Assembly: GCF_016466415.2 (NCBI RefSeq)
Contig: NZ_CP066772.2
Location: 372,001 to 436,000 of the forward strand
Length of the DNA stretch: 64,000 bases
Origin: Ralstonia pickettii
GTDB taxonomy: Bacteria > Pseudomonadota > Gammaproteobacteria > Burkholderiales > Burkholderiaceae
Reading direction: 5' to 3'
Shown: positions 54,347 through 62,503 of the stretch, piece by piece
Layout of the letters: the number at the start of each line of letters is the position of its first letter
Numbering within the stretch: the stretch's first letter is position 1
Translations under genes and position numbers: made by a program
The notes under the pieces: model-generated
What the model was told of the DNA's origin: nothing
Database searches by the model: none
The model's input: only the letters and a program-made list of their open reading frames with translations

Positions 54347-54790
54347 TCAGTAAGTCTTGTAGGGCAGGAACTTGCCGCTCATGACGATGCGCACGCGATC
54401 GCCCTTGGGGTCGGGCTCGCGCGTGAGATCCATGTTGAAGTCGATCGCGCTCATGATGCCGTCCCCAAACTCTTCGTGGATCAGCGCCTTGAACGTCGTG
54501 CCGTACACGCTGATGAGTTCATAGAAGCGGTAGATCAACGGATCCGTCGGCACCGACGTGGGCAGCGACCCTTTGTACGGCGTCACCTGCAGCAGCATGA
54601 CGGCCTCTTCGGGCAGATCCAGCGCCGCGCCAACCGCCTTGGCCTGCGCTTCGGTCAGCGTCATCTGCCCGAGCAGCGCTGCGGTGCTCCACTCCTTGCT
54701 GTGGCCGATCACTTCGGCCAATTGCGCCCAGCTCAACTGCTTCTTCATCTTCTGCAGGACGATCATTTCGGTCACGTCTTCGCGTTGCAT
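54347..54790 (-). CDS. cynS: Cyanate hydratase (cyanase)
   Basis: Converts cyanate and bicarbonate to ammonia and carbon dioxide. The 147-residue protein has an N-terminal helix-turn-helix-like domain (SWAQLAEVIGHSKEWSTAALLGQ) and the C-terminal cyanase domain with the catalytic Arg and Glu in IYRFYELISVYG and the catalytic Ser in GIMSAIDFNMDL. Length is normal. ATG 54790 has GGAGG about 9 bases upstream; the longer frame is leader. No cynT carbonic anhydrase or cynR lies next to it, so it is a lone cyanase gene, divergent from oprB. Confidence 0.95.
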   Translation of the reverse strand: MQREDVTEMIVLQKMKKQLSWAQLAEVIGHSKEWSTAALLGQMTLTEAQAKAVGAALDLPEEAVMLLQVTPYKGSLPTSVPTDPLIYRFYELISVYGTTFKALIHEEFGDGIMSAIDFNMDLTREPDPKGDRVRIVMSGKFLPYKTY

Positions 54791-54970
54791 TTCGGCACCT
54801 CCGGAGGTTTGGGGGAACGGCGCGCAGCATGAGCAAGGTCGATGCCATGCACGCAGCGCCGCGCCTATGGCGACACTTGGGCCCGGTGTAAAACTTTCCG
54901 CACCGCAATATCCGCCCGGCAACGATTTCAAAGCGTTGTGAGAACCCGCGAACTAGGGCAAACCCCGAGA

Positions 54971-54986
54971 TTGACAGCGCTGTCAA
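54971..54986. promoter_or_regulatory. LacI-type operator, upstream copy (perfect palindrome)
   Basis: TTGACAGCGCTGTCAA is a perfect 16-base palindrome with the central GCGC/CG step typical of LacI-family operators. It lies 102 bases before oprB. Confidence 0.75.
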
Positions 54987-55038
54987 TTGTGGCCATTCTT
55001 GCGTCCGTCGGCTCGCCACACTATTCAGAAGAGAACGC

Positions 55039-55052
55039 TGACACCGCTGTCA
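55039..55052. promoter_or_regulatory. LacI-type operator, downstream copy
   Basis: TGACACCGCTGTCA matches the core of the upstream palindrome (TGACAGCGCTGTCA) with one substitution. It lies 36 bases before the oprB start and 67 bases, centre to centre, from the first copy. Two spaced sites suggest cooperative or looping repression. Confidence 0.65.
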
Positions 55053-55087
55053 TGCATGGCAGACGGTCCAATATCAGGAGACAGTCC

Positions 55088-56443
55088 ATGGAGCTTGAAG
55101 CCGCACGTCCGGCCGCACGTCGTCATTCCCGCAACAAGCGCTTTGGTCAACGCGTCGGCGCGTCGGCCATTGCAGCCGCCGTACTCGCGCTGGGCGCAGC
55201 CAGTGCCCACGCGTATGACATCACCACCAGCCCCTATCTGACCGGCGACTGGGGTGGCTTGCGCACCCGTCTGGCAGAACAGGGCGTGAACTTTAACCTC
55301 GGTTACGGCAGCGAAGTGGCGCACAACTTCAGCGGCGGCACCGAACATCTCACGCGCTACACCGATCAATGGGTCATCGGTACGGCGCTGGACCTGCAGA
55401 AACTTGTCGGCTGGCAGGGCGCCACGTTCCAGGCCACCGTCACTGACCGCAACGGCCGCAACCTCGGCAGCGACGCGAACATCGGCAACAACATGCTGAT
55501 CCAGGAAGTCTATGGCCGCGGCCAGACCTGGCACCTGACGCAGTTCTGGCTGAACCAGAAGCTGCTCAACAACCGGCTGGAAATCAAGGCAGGCCGCGTA
55601 ACGGTGGGCGAAGACTTCTTCTCGTTCTCGTGCGACTTCCAAAACCTGACGTTCTGCGGCTCGCAACCGGGCAACCTGGTGGGCGGCTACTGGGTAAACT
55701 GGCCGACCAGCCAGTGGGGCGCGCGCGCCAAGGTGCACACCTCGGCCGAAACCTATGCGCAGATCGGCGTGTACCAGGTCAACCCGAATTACGTGGATGA
55801 CGGCTGGGCCCGGCGCAACGGCTGGAAGCTGAACAACCCCGGCGGCACCACCGGCGCGCTGATTCCGCTGGAATTCGGCTGGATGCCCACCATCGAGGGC
55901 CGCCCGGGCACGTACCGCGCAGGCGTCTGGTACAACACGTCGAACGGCAAAGACCTGTATGAAGACGTGAACGGCAACGCCCGCGGCATCACCGGCCTGG
56001 ACGCCAAGCAACGCAGCGGCCAGTACGGCGTCTACCTGAACCTGCAGCAGCAGATCACGGGTGCGCCGGACGGACGCGGCGCCACGGTGTTCCTGAACTT
56101 CTCGCAAGCTGATCGCAACACCGCGCAGACCGACCACCAGATCTCGGTGGGCGTGCAGTACAAGGGGCCGTTCGATCGCTTGGCCGACACCGTCGGCTTT
56201 GCCGTGGGTGCCACGCACAATAACGGCCGCTATGCCGACTTTGTCCGGCAAACCAACGCACGCACCGGCGCCAATACCGTGGTGGGTGACGGCTACGAAT
56301 ACGTGAGCGAGTTGTATTACAGCTGGTCGCCGGTGAAGTCTGTGTACTTCCGTCCTAATCTGCAGTACATCCTTCATCCGGGCGGCACTTCGCAAAACAA
56401 GAATGCCTTCGTCGTCGGCCTGAAGACCGGCGTCACGTTCTAA
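55088..56443 (+). CDS. oprB: Carbohydrate-selective porin, OprB family
   Basis: Outer-membrane sugar channel of 451 residues. It has an extended signal (basic residues 1-24, then a hydrophobic ASAIAAAVLALGAASAHA), then YLTGDWGGLRTRLAEQGVNFNLGYGSEVAHNFSGG, the OprB hallmark, and a C-terminal Phe. Length is family-normal. The ATG has AGGAG about 8 bases upstream. It is the first gene of the oprB-xylFGH operon, so it probably admits the same sugar that XylF binds, perhaps with broader range. Confidence 0.92.
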   Translation: MELEAARPAARRHSRNKRFGQRVGASAIAAAVLALGAASAHAYDITTSPYLTGDWGGLRTRLAEQGVNFNLGYGSEVAHNFSGGTEHLTRYTDQWVIGTALDLQKLVGWQGATFQATVTDRNGRNLGSDANIGNNMLIQEVYGRGQTWHLTQFWLNQKLLNNRLEIKAGRVTVGEDFFSFSCDFQNLTFCGSQPGNLVGGYWVNWPTSQWGARAKVHTSAETYAQIGVYQVNPNYVDDGWARRNGWKLNNPGGTTGALIPLEFGWMPTIEGRPGTYRAGVWYNTSNGKDLYEDVNGNARGITGLDAKQRSGQYGVYLNLQQQITGAPDGRGATVFLNFSQADRNTAQTDHQISVGVQYKGPFDRLADTVGFAVGATHNNGRYADFVRQTNARTGANTVVGDGYEYVSELYYSWSPVKSVYFRPNLQYILHPGGTSQNKNAFVVGLKTGVTF

Positions 56444-56474
56444 GAATGCACTTGCGCACAATAGGAGACCTTTC

Positions 56475-57485
56475 ATGATTTCCCGCGTACTGAACACCCT
56501 CGCCGCTGCGGCGGTCCTGACTTTCGCCGCCACCTCGGCCCACGCCAGCAAGGAAGCGCCAGTCATCGGTTTCTCGATCGACGACCTGCGCGTGGAGCGC
56601 TGGACGCACGACCGCGACTACTTCGTCGAATCGGCCAAGAAGCTGGGCGCGACCGTCAACGTGCAGTCGGCCAACGCCAACGAAGCCAAGCAGATCGCCC
56701 AGATCGAAAACCTGATCGCCCAGAACGTCGACGTGCTCGTGATCGTGCCGTTCAACTCGAAGGTGCTCGGCAACGCCATTGCCAGCGCCAAGAAGAAAGG
56801 CATCAAGGTGGTGTCGTATGACCGCCTGATCCTGAACGCCGACATCGACGGCTACGTGACCTTCGACAACGTGAAGGTGGGCGAGCTGCAGGCGCAGGGC
56901 GTGGTCAAGCTCGCGCCGAAGGGCAATTACTTCCTTCTGGGCGGCGCCGCGACCGACAACAACGCACGCCTGCTGCGCGAGGGCCAGATGAAGGTGCTCA
57001 AGCCGTACGTCGACAAGGGCGACATCAAGATCGTCGGCGAGCAGTGGACGCCGGAGTGGGACCCCTCCAAGGCGCAGAACATTGTTGAGAACGCGCTGAC
57101 CGCCAACAACAACAACATCCAGGGCATCGTTGCCTCCAACGACGGCACGGCCGGCGGCGCGATCCAGGCGCTGGCACGCCAGAAGCTGGCGGGCAAGGTG
57201 CCGGTGTCGGGCCAGGACGCTGACTTGGCCGCTGTCAAGCGCGTGGCCGAAGGCACGCAGGCCATGACGGTGTACAAGCCGATCAAGCAGATCGCCGCCA
57301 CCGCCGCCGAGATGGCCGTCGACCTCGTGAAGGGCACGGCGCCGAAGTTCAACACCAAGCTGAACAACGGCAAGAAGGATGTCGACACCGTGCTGCTGAC
57401 CCCGACGCTGCTGACCAAGGACAACCTGGACAGCACCGTCGTCAAGGATGGCTTCTATACGCATCAGCAGATCTTCGGCAAGTAA
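56475..57485 (+). CDS. xylF: D-xylose-type periplasmic binding protein XylF
   Basis: Periplasmic sugar receptor of 336 residues with a 24-residue Sec signal ending SAHA. The mature part closely follows XylF: GFSIDDLRVERWTHDRDYFV, VQSANANEAKQIAQIEN, VDVLVIVPFNSKVL, SYDRLILNADIDGYVTFDN, ASNDGTAGGAIQALA, SGQDADLAAVKRVAEGTQAMTVYKPI. These include the sugar-contacting Arg, Asn and Asp positions. AGGAGA lies 7 bases upstream. Xylose is the expected ligand, although no xylA/xylB is present in this window. Confidence 0.93.
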   Translation: MISRVLNTLAAAAVLTFAATSAHASKEAPVIGFSIDDLRVERWTHDRDYFVESAKKLGATVNVQSANANEAKQIAQIENLIAQNVDVLVIVPFNSKVLGNAIASAKKKGIKVVSYDRLILNADIDGYVTFDNVKVGELQAQGVVKLAPKGNYFLLGGAATDNNARLLREGQMKVLKPYVDKGDIKIVGEQWTPEWDPSKAQNIVENALTANNNNIQGIVASNDGTAGGAIQALARQKLAGKVPVSGQDADLAAVKRVAEGTQAMTVYKPIKQIAATAAEMAVDLVKGTAPKFNTKLNNGKKDVDTVLLTPTLLTKDNLDSTVVKDGFYTHQQIFGK

Positions 57486-57527
57486 GCAGCCGATGCAGTG
57501 GTCAGTCGTAGTCAGTAGGAGAACGCC

Positions 57528-59075
57528 ATGAGCAGTAACGGCACCCTGTTCGAGATGCGCAACATCGTGAAGTCGTTCTCCGGTGTGCGCGCGCTCGACG
57601 GCGTCAGCCTGGCAGTGAGGCCGGGCGAGTGCGTCGGCTTGTGCGGGGAGAACGGCGCCGGGAAATCGACCCTCATGAAGGTGCTGTCGGGGGTCTATCC
57701 CTACGGCACCTTCGAAGGCGAGATCCTGTGGGAAGGTGAGCCGCTGCGCGCGCATTCCGTGCGCGACAGCGAGCGCGCCGGCATCGTCATCATCCACCAG
57801 GAACTGATGATGGTGCAGCAGCTCTCCGTCACGGAGAACATCTTCCTCGGCAACGAGATCACCAAGCCGGGGGGCCGCATGGACTACGACGCCATGCACG
57901 CCAAGGCAGAAGAACTCCTTGCCCGCCTGCGTCTGACCGACGTGAACGTGGCCGCGCCCGTAATGAACTACGGCAGCGGCCACCAGCAGCTTTTCGAGAT
58001 TGCGAAGGCGCTCGCCAAGAATGCGCGCCTGCTGATCCTGGACGAGCCGACCTCGTCGCTGTCCGCCAAGGAAATCGAGGTGCTCCTGTCCATCATCGAC
58101 GACCTCAAGCGCAGCGGCGTGGCATGCGTCTACATCTCGCACAAGCTCGATGAGGTCAAGCGCGTGTGCGATACCGTCACCGTCATCCGCGACGGCAAGC
58201 ACATCGGCACACGCCCCGCCGCCGACATGACCATCGACAACATCATCACGATGATGGTCGGCCGCGAAATGACGTCGCTGTTCCCGAAGGTGGAACACAC
58301 GGTGGGCGACGTGGTGATGGAAGCGCGCAACGTCACTTGCTGGGATGTCACCAACCCCAACCGCAAGCGCACAGACAACGTGAGCTTTGCCGTGCGCCGC
58401 GGCGAAATCCTCGGCGTGGCCGGGCTCGTGGGCGCGGGGCGTACGGAAATGGTCTCCGCGCTGTTCGGCGCATACCCCGGCCGCTCCAGCGCCGAGATCA
58501 TCATGGACGGCAAGCCCGTCAAGGTGACCTCTCCGGCGGATGCAATCGCGACCGGCATCTGCCTCGTGCCAGAAGATCGCAAGCGCCACGGCATCGTCCC
58601 GCTGATGGCCGTGGGCGAAAACATCACGCTCGCCACGCTGGCGCAATACGCGCGCGGCTTGCGTGTGGACAAGGGCGCCGAACTCACCACCGTCGACCGC
58701 GAAATCAAACGCCTGCGCATCAAGACCGCCAGCCCGGCGCTGGCGATTGCGAGCCTCTCGGGCGGCAACCAGCAGAAAGCCGTGGTCACGAAGATGGTGC
58801 TGGCAATGCCGAAGGTGCTGATCCTCGACGAACCCACGCGCGGTGTCGACGTCGGCTCCAAGTACGACATCTACAAGATGATTGCCGACCTGGCCGCCAG
58901 CGGCGTCGCGATCATCATGGTCTCGTCCGAGATGCCGGAAATCCTGGGCATGAGCGATCGTGTCCTGGTCATGGGCGAAGGCCAGCTGCGCGGCGACTTC
59001 GTCAACCAAGGCCTCACCCAGGAGCGCATCCTGGCTGCTGCAATCAACGCTGAACCCGGCCGCCAAGCGGCCTGA
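57528..59075 (+). CDS. xylG: D-xylose-type ABC importer, double ATP-binding protein XylG
   Basis: A 515-residue ATPase with two ABC domains. The first has Walker [15 protein letters not shown] (about residues 38-51), a relaxed signature [15 protein letters not shown] and Walker [12 protein letters not shown]. The second has a degenerate Walker A ([16 protein letters not shown]), a canonical signature [14 protein letters not shown] and [14 protein letters not shown]. This asymmetry is typical of sugar importers of the RbsA/XylG class. AGGAGAACGCC precedes the ATG; 42 bases after xylF. Confidence 0.94.
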   Translation: MSSNGTLFEMRNIVKSFSGVRALDGVSLAVRPGECVGLCGENGAGKSTLMKVLSGVYPYGTFEGEILWEGEPLRAHSVRDSERAGIVIIHQELMMVQQLSVTENIFLGNEITKPGGRMDYDAMHAKAEELLARLRLTDVNVAAPVMNYGSGHQQLFEIAKALAKNARLLILDEPTSSLSAKEIEVLLSIIDDLKRSGVACVYISHKLDEVKRVCDTVTVIRDGKHIGTRPAADMTIDNIITMMVGREMTSLFPKVEHTVGDVVMEARNVTCWDVTNPNRKRTDNVSFAVRRGEILGVAGLVGAGRTEMVSALFGAYPGRSSAEIIMDGKPVKVTSPADAIATGICLVPEDRKRHGIVPLMAVGENITLATLAQYARGLRVDKGAELTTVDREIKRLRIKTASPALAIASLSGGNQQKAVVTKMVLAMPKVLILDEPTRGVDVGSKYDIYKMIADLAASGVAIIMVSSEMPEILGMSDRVLVMGEGQLRGDFVNQGLTQERILAAAINAEPGRQAA

Positions 59076-59081
59076 ATCGCC

Positions 59082-60284
59082 ATGTCCAATATCCTGCAAT
59101 CCCAACTCGCCCGTCAGAACGGTGGCAGTGGCGGCCCGCGCCTGGACGGCCGCGCCATCCAGCAATTGTTCGTGCGCTACAAGGTGCTTGCGCTCCTGCT
59201 GGCCGTGGCGCTCATCTGGGTGTTCTTCTACTTCCAGACCAACGGCACGTTCCTCAAACCCAACAGCATCTCCAACCTGTTCCTGCAGATGTCGGTGACG
59301 GGCATGCTGGCCTGCGGCATGGTGTTCGTCATCATCGCGGGGGAGATCGATCTTTCCGTCGGCTCGCTGCTTGGCCTGCTGGGCGGGCTGGTCGCCATCC
59401 TCACCGTCAACCTGGGGTGGAACACCTGGCTGGCCGTGGGTACGGTGCTCGTGGCAGGCGCGGCCATCGGCGTGGTCAACGGCTTCATCACGACCAAGCT
59501 GCGCGTGCCCTCGTTCATCGTTGGCCTGGGCGGCATGCTGGCCTTCCGCGGCTTGCTGCAGTGGAGCACCGACAGCGTGACGATCGCCCCGGTGCCCGAT
59601 GACCTCGGCAACCTCGCGCAGAGCTTCGTGCCGGCATGGCTGGCGTGGTCGCTGGCCGCCGTCATCGTTGCCGGTTCGGTTGTGCTGACCGTGCTCCGCC
59701 GTCGTGAGCGCACCCGCCTGTCGCTCTCGCTCACGCCGATCTGGGCTGACGGACTGAAGCTGCTGGCGATCGCGGCGGCCTCGTTCGGCTTTGTCGCCGT
59801 ACTCAACCAGGCCAGCGGCGTGCCGCTGCCGGTGCTGATCCTGCTCGTGCTGCTGGCCATCTTTTCGTACGTCGCGACACAAACGGTCTTCGGCCGTCAC
59901 GTCTATGCGGTGGGCGGCAACATGGAAGCCACGCGCCTGTCCGGCGTGAACGTCGGCCGCGTCAAGCTGCTGGTGTTTGTGCTGATGGGCCTGATGTGCG
60001 CCTTCGCGGGCATCATCACCACCGCGCGTTCGGCCGCGGGGTCGCCCTCCGCCGGCGTGGGCGGCGAACTGGATGCCATCTCCGCCTGCTTCATCGGCGG
60101 CACGTCGATGCGAGGCGGTTCGGGCACCGTGTACGGCGCACTGATCGGCGCACTCGTCATGGCGAGCCTCGACAATGGCATGCAGCAGATGAACGTCGAC
60201 GCCTCATGGCAGATGATCGTCAAGGGCGTGGTGCTGGTTGTCGCGGTGCTGATCGACGTGCTGTCGGGCTCCAATCGCGGCTGA
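59082..60284 (+). CDS. xylH: D-xylose-type ABC importer, permease XylH
   Basis: Inner-membrane permease of 400 residues with about ten helices, starting 6 bases after xylG. VTGMLACGMVFVIIAGEIDLSVGSLLGLLGG and GRHVYAVGGNMEATRLSGVNVGRVKLLVFVLMG are the BPD-sugar permease hallmarks. A cytoplasmic loop around residue 210 (LRRRERTRLSLS) fits XylH. Completes the XylFGH importer. Confidence 0.94.
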   Translation: MSNILQSQLARQNGGSGGPRLDGRAIQQLFVRYKVLALLLAVALIWVFFYFQTNGTFLKPNSISNLFLQMSVTGMLACGMVFVIIAGEIDLSVGSLLGLLGGLVAILTVNLGWNTWLAVGTVLVAGAAIGVVNGFITTKLRVPSFIVGLGGMLAFRGLLQWSTDSVTIAPVPDDLGNLAQSFVPAWLAWSLAAVIVAGSVVLTVLRRRERTRLSLSLTPIWADGLKLLAIAAASFGFVAVLNQASGVPLPVLILLVLLAIFSYVATQTVFGRHVYAVGGNMEATRLSGVNVGRVKLLVFVLMGLMCAFAGIITTARSAAGSPSAGVGGELDAISACFIGGTSMRGGSGTVYGALIGALVMASLDNGMQQMNVDASWQMIVKGVVLVVAVLIDVLSGSNRG

Positions 60285-60347
60285 CAGCAGCTCGGTTCAC
60301 ACCACTCCAGGGCCCATTCGGCCCACCCTCCCTGATCCGGAACGATA

Positions 60348-60393
60348 CGGCGGCGCGCGACGTTGCAGCGCCAGCCGCCGATCGCCCTTTTTT
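60348..60393 (+). terminator. Possible terminator or attenuator between xylH and the dehydrogenase gene
   Basis: CGGCGGC-GCGC pairs with GCGC-CA-GCCGCCG (11 base pairs, 2-base bulge, 9-base loop), followed after 7 bases by TTTTTT. The delay before the T-run makes it a weaker intrinsic terminator, perhaps reducing read-through into the downstream gene. A smaller hairpin GGGCC-N5-GGCCC lies at 60310-60324. Confidence 0.35.
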
Positions 60394-60421
60394 CTCCTCA
60401 TCCCGAACGGAATTCGACATC

Positions 60422-61348
60422 GTGGCTGACTACCAAACCCCTGCTCGCGTTCTTGTGACCGGCGTGGCCGGCAACCTGGGCCGCAAGGTCGTCGAGGCAC
60501 TGGCCTCCGCCCCGTGGTGCACGTCCATCATCGGCGTTGACTGGGTTGCCCAGAACGTCGAGTTTTCGCCGCAAGCGGCCGAACGTTTTCAATGGGTCAA
60601 GGCCGACCTCACGCAAGCCGACGGCGCATGGACGGATCTGCTGGGCAACGTCGATGCCGTCATCCACCTGGCCGCGATCCACTCCACGCCGGACGCAACG
60701 TGGGAGCAGGCGCTGGCCTCCTACGGCATGACGCTCAATGTGCTGCAGGCTGCGGCCACGCACGGCGTGCGCCGCTTCGTGTTTGCCTCGTCCAACCACG
60801 CGATGGGCGCATACAAGGACCAACCCCTTGCCGGCACCATCGGCCCCGGCAAACTCACCGCCGAACTGCCGCCCGCCCCGGGCACGCGCTGGAACAACGG
60901 CACGGAAGACGTCTACTCGCTCGCCTACGGAACGTCCAAGGCCATGGGCGAACGGCTCTGCAAGGCAGTGGGCGCCGTGTCCGCGGCCAACGGCGGCAAG
61001 CTGTCGATCGTGTCGCTGCGCATCGGCTGGGCGCTGCCCGACGACAACGACCCGAACGACATCAACTATTCCGGCACCGCCGACACACCCGTGCCGACCG
61101 AGCTGCCAGATGAAGCCAGCCGCGTCGCACTGCGCTGGTTCCGCAACATGTGGCTATCGAATGGGGATCTGCGCCAGTTGTTCCTCTGCTCCATCACGGC
61201 CGACCCCGCGCGCTGGCCAGCACCGGCCATCGTCGTAAACGGCGTGTCGAACAACCGCGGAATGGATTGGGGCCTGGAGACCGGGCGCGAGTTGCTGGGG
61301 TATGAGCCGCAGGATGATTTGTATGCGTTGATCCGGCAGCCCGCCTAA
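60422..61348 (+). CDS. NAD-dependent uronate-dehydrogenase-like epimerase/dehydratase-family oxidoreductase
   Basis: Extended-SDR protein of 308 residues. The start is GTG 60422 (MADYQTP); no ATG is near and the ribosome site is weak. It has VTGVAGNLGRKVVEAL for NAD, VIHLAAIHSTPDATWE, FASSNHAMGAYKDQPL and the YGTSKAMGE motif carrying YxxxK. SSNH and the short C-terminus resemble uronate dehydrogenases, which oxidise galacturonate or glucuronate to the aldarate. A pentose or aldose dehydrogenase is also possible, since it follows xylFGH. If it is a uronate dehydrogenase its product could feed garD at 43011-44558. It is convergent with the LacI gene, 1 base apart. Confidence 0.75.
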   Translation: MADYQTPARVLVTGVAGNLGRKVVEALASAPWCTSIIGVDWVAQNVEFSPQAAERFQWVKADLTQADGAWTDLLGNVDAVIHLAAIHSTPDATWEQALASYGMTLNVLQAAATHGVRRFVFASSNHAMGAYKDQPLAGTIGPGKLTAELPPAPGTRWNNGTEDVYSLAYGTSKAMGERLCKAVGAVSAANGGKLSIVSLRIGWALPDDNDPNDINYSGTADTPVPTELPDEASRVALRWFRNMWLSNGDLRQLFLCSITADPARWPAPAIVVNGVSNNRGMDWGLETGRELLGYEPQDDLYALIRQPA

Positions 61349-61349
61349 G

Positions 61350-62390
61350 TTAACGCGCCGGCGCGCAGGTCGATTCCCGAATCACCAGCTCATACTGCAG
61401 ATTCTCGTGCACCGAATGCGGCTTCAGCCCCGGCAGGTGCGGGCGATGAATTGCAATGAGCTGTTCCACCGCGGCATGCGCCATCGCCTGGATCGGCTGG
61501 CGCACGGTGGTGAGCGCTGGCCAGAGCTGGCGTGAGAGCGGCGTGTCGTCGTAGCCGCAAATGGAGAGTTCTTCCGGCACCTTGATGCCGCGCGCCTGCG
61601 CCACGCGCAGCACGCCGGCGGCCATGTCGTCATTGCCGGCAAAGATGGCGGTCGGGCGTGGCTCGCAGGACAGCAATCGCTCGGCGCAGGCGACGCCCGA
61701 TTCGAACGAGTGCTCGCCCTGCTCGACCAGCCGTTCGTCGACTTCGATGCCGGCCTGCGCCATCGCATCGCGATAACCGAATACCCGCTGATACGCCGCG
61801 CCGTGGGCGGGATCGCACACCACGAAGCCGATGCGGCGGTGACCGAGGCCGATCAGGTGCAGCGTCATGTCGCGCGCGGCGGCGCGGTCTTCGGTGTTGA
61901 CGGACAACCCCTTGTGCTCGCGATCGGCAGGTGCCAGGCGCACGTAATCGATGCCGGCTTCATCCAGCGCCGTGATCAGCGACGGCACGTCCGACACCGG
62001 CGGCGTCAGGATGATGCCGGCCAGGGCACGCTGGCGCGCACTCTGGATGATCTGGTCAGCGAGGTTCGGGTCGCGATAGTTGCACGGCGTGAGCAGCAGG
62101 CTGTAGTCGAGCGCCTGGCAGGCTTCGAGCGCGCCATGCTGGATGTTGACGATGTAGTTGTCGGAGGGGTTGTCGTAGACCAGCGCGATGATGTCGGCGC
62201 GCTTGCTGGCCAGTCGCCGGGCCGCCGGGTTGGGCCGGTAGTCGAGCGTCTGCATTGCCTCGACCACCTTCGCGCGCGTCTTCTCGCTGATGTTGGGCTC
62301 GTGATTCAGCACGCGCGAGACGGTCTTGATGGACACGCCCGCATGCGCGGCAACATCATCGACAGTGACGGCTCCGGCGTTGCGCTTCAT
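61350..62390 (-). CDS. LacI-family regulator of the oprB-xylFGH operon
   Basis: A 346-residue repressor with an N-terminal helix-turn-helix (VTVDDVAAHAGVSIKTVSRVLNHEPNIS, residues 8-35), hinge NPAARRLASKR and a sugar-binding effector domain (DIIALVYDNPSDNYI, VSDVPSLITALDEAG, IFAGNDDMAAGVL, CGYDDTPLSRQLWPALTTVRQP). The hinge leucine-like LASK pattern fits binding to a central CG step as in TGACAGCGCTGTCA. Target assignment (54971-54986 and 55039-55052) is inferred from operon position. The stop abuts the dehydrogenase gene. Confidence 0.88.
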   Translation of the reverse strand: MKRNAGAVTVDDVAAHAGVSIKTVSRVLNHEPNISEKTRAKVVEAMQTLDYRPNPAARRLASKRADIIALVYDNPSDNYIVNIQHGALEACQALDYSLLLTPCNYRDPNLADQIIQSARQRALAGIILTPPVSDVPSLITALDEAGIDYVRLAPADREHKGLSVNTEDRAAARDMTLHLIGLGHRRIGFVVCDPAHGAAYQRVFGYRDAMAQAGIEVDERLVEQGEHSFESGVACAERLLSCEPRPTAIFAGNDDMAAGVLRVAQARGIKVPEELSICGYDDTPLSRQLWPALTTVRQPIQAMAHAAVEQLIAIHRPHLPGLKPHSVHENLQYELVIRESTCAPAR

Positions 62391-62432
62391 GGTCTGGCGA
62401 TGATCTGGCGAGTGTGGTTCTGAAACACGGAA

Positions 62433-62452
62433 CGGGCGCCATCATGCGCCCG
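62433..62452. terminator. Hairpin between EamA and LacI genes
   Basis: CGGGCGC-CATCAT-GCGCCCG is a perfect 7-base stem with a 6-base loop, lying between the EamA gene end and the LacI start on the minus strand. A TTTTTTT run (62498-62504 region read on the minus strand) occurs before it rather than after, so termination is uncertain. Confidence 0.35.
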
Positions 62453-62503
62453 CCAATGTGTTCGATTTTAGCGCCAACCCCTGAGCCGCGCGGCCGAAAA
62501 AAA

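Larger units (their letters stand above)
54791..55087. promoter_or_regulatory. Divergent cynS/oprB control region
   Basis: A 297-base gap with two LacI-type palindromes (54971-54986 and 55039-55052, given separately), both nearer oprB. The cynS side shows nothing distinctive. The sites suggest that the sugar operon is repressed by the LacI protein encoded at its far end. Confidence 0.55.

Noticed and set aside
56433-59900. 1155-residue minus-strand open frame over xylF-xylG-xylH
   Set aside because: Antisense shadow of three textbook transporter genes; His/Asp-rich artefact of codon bias.
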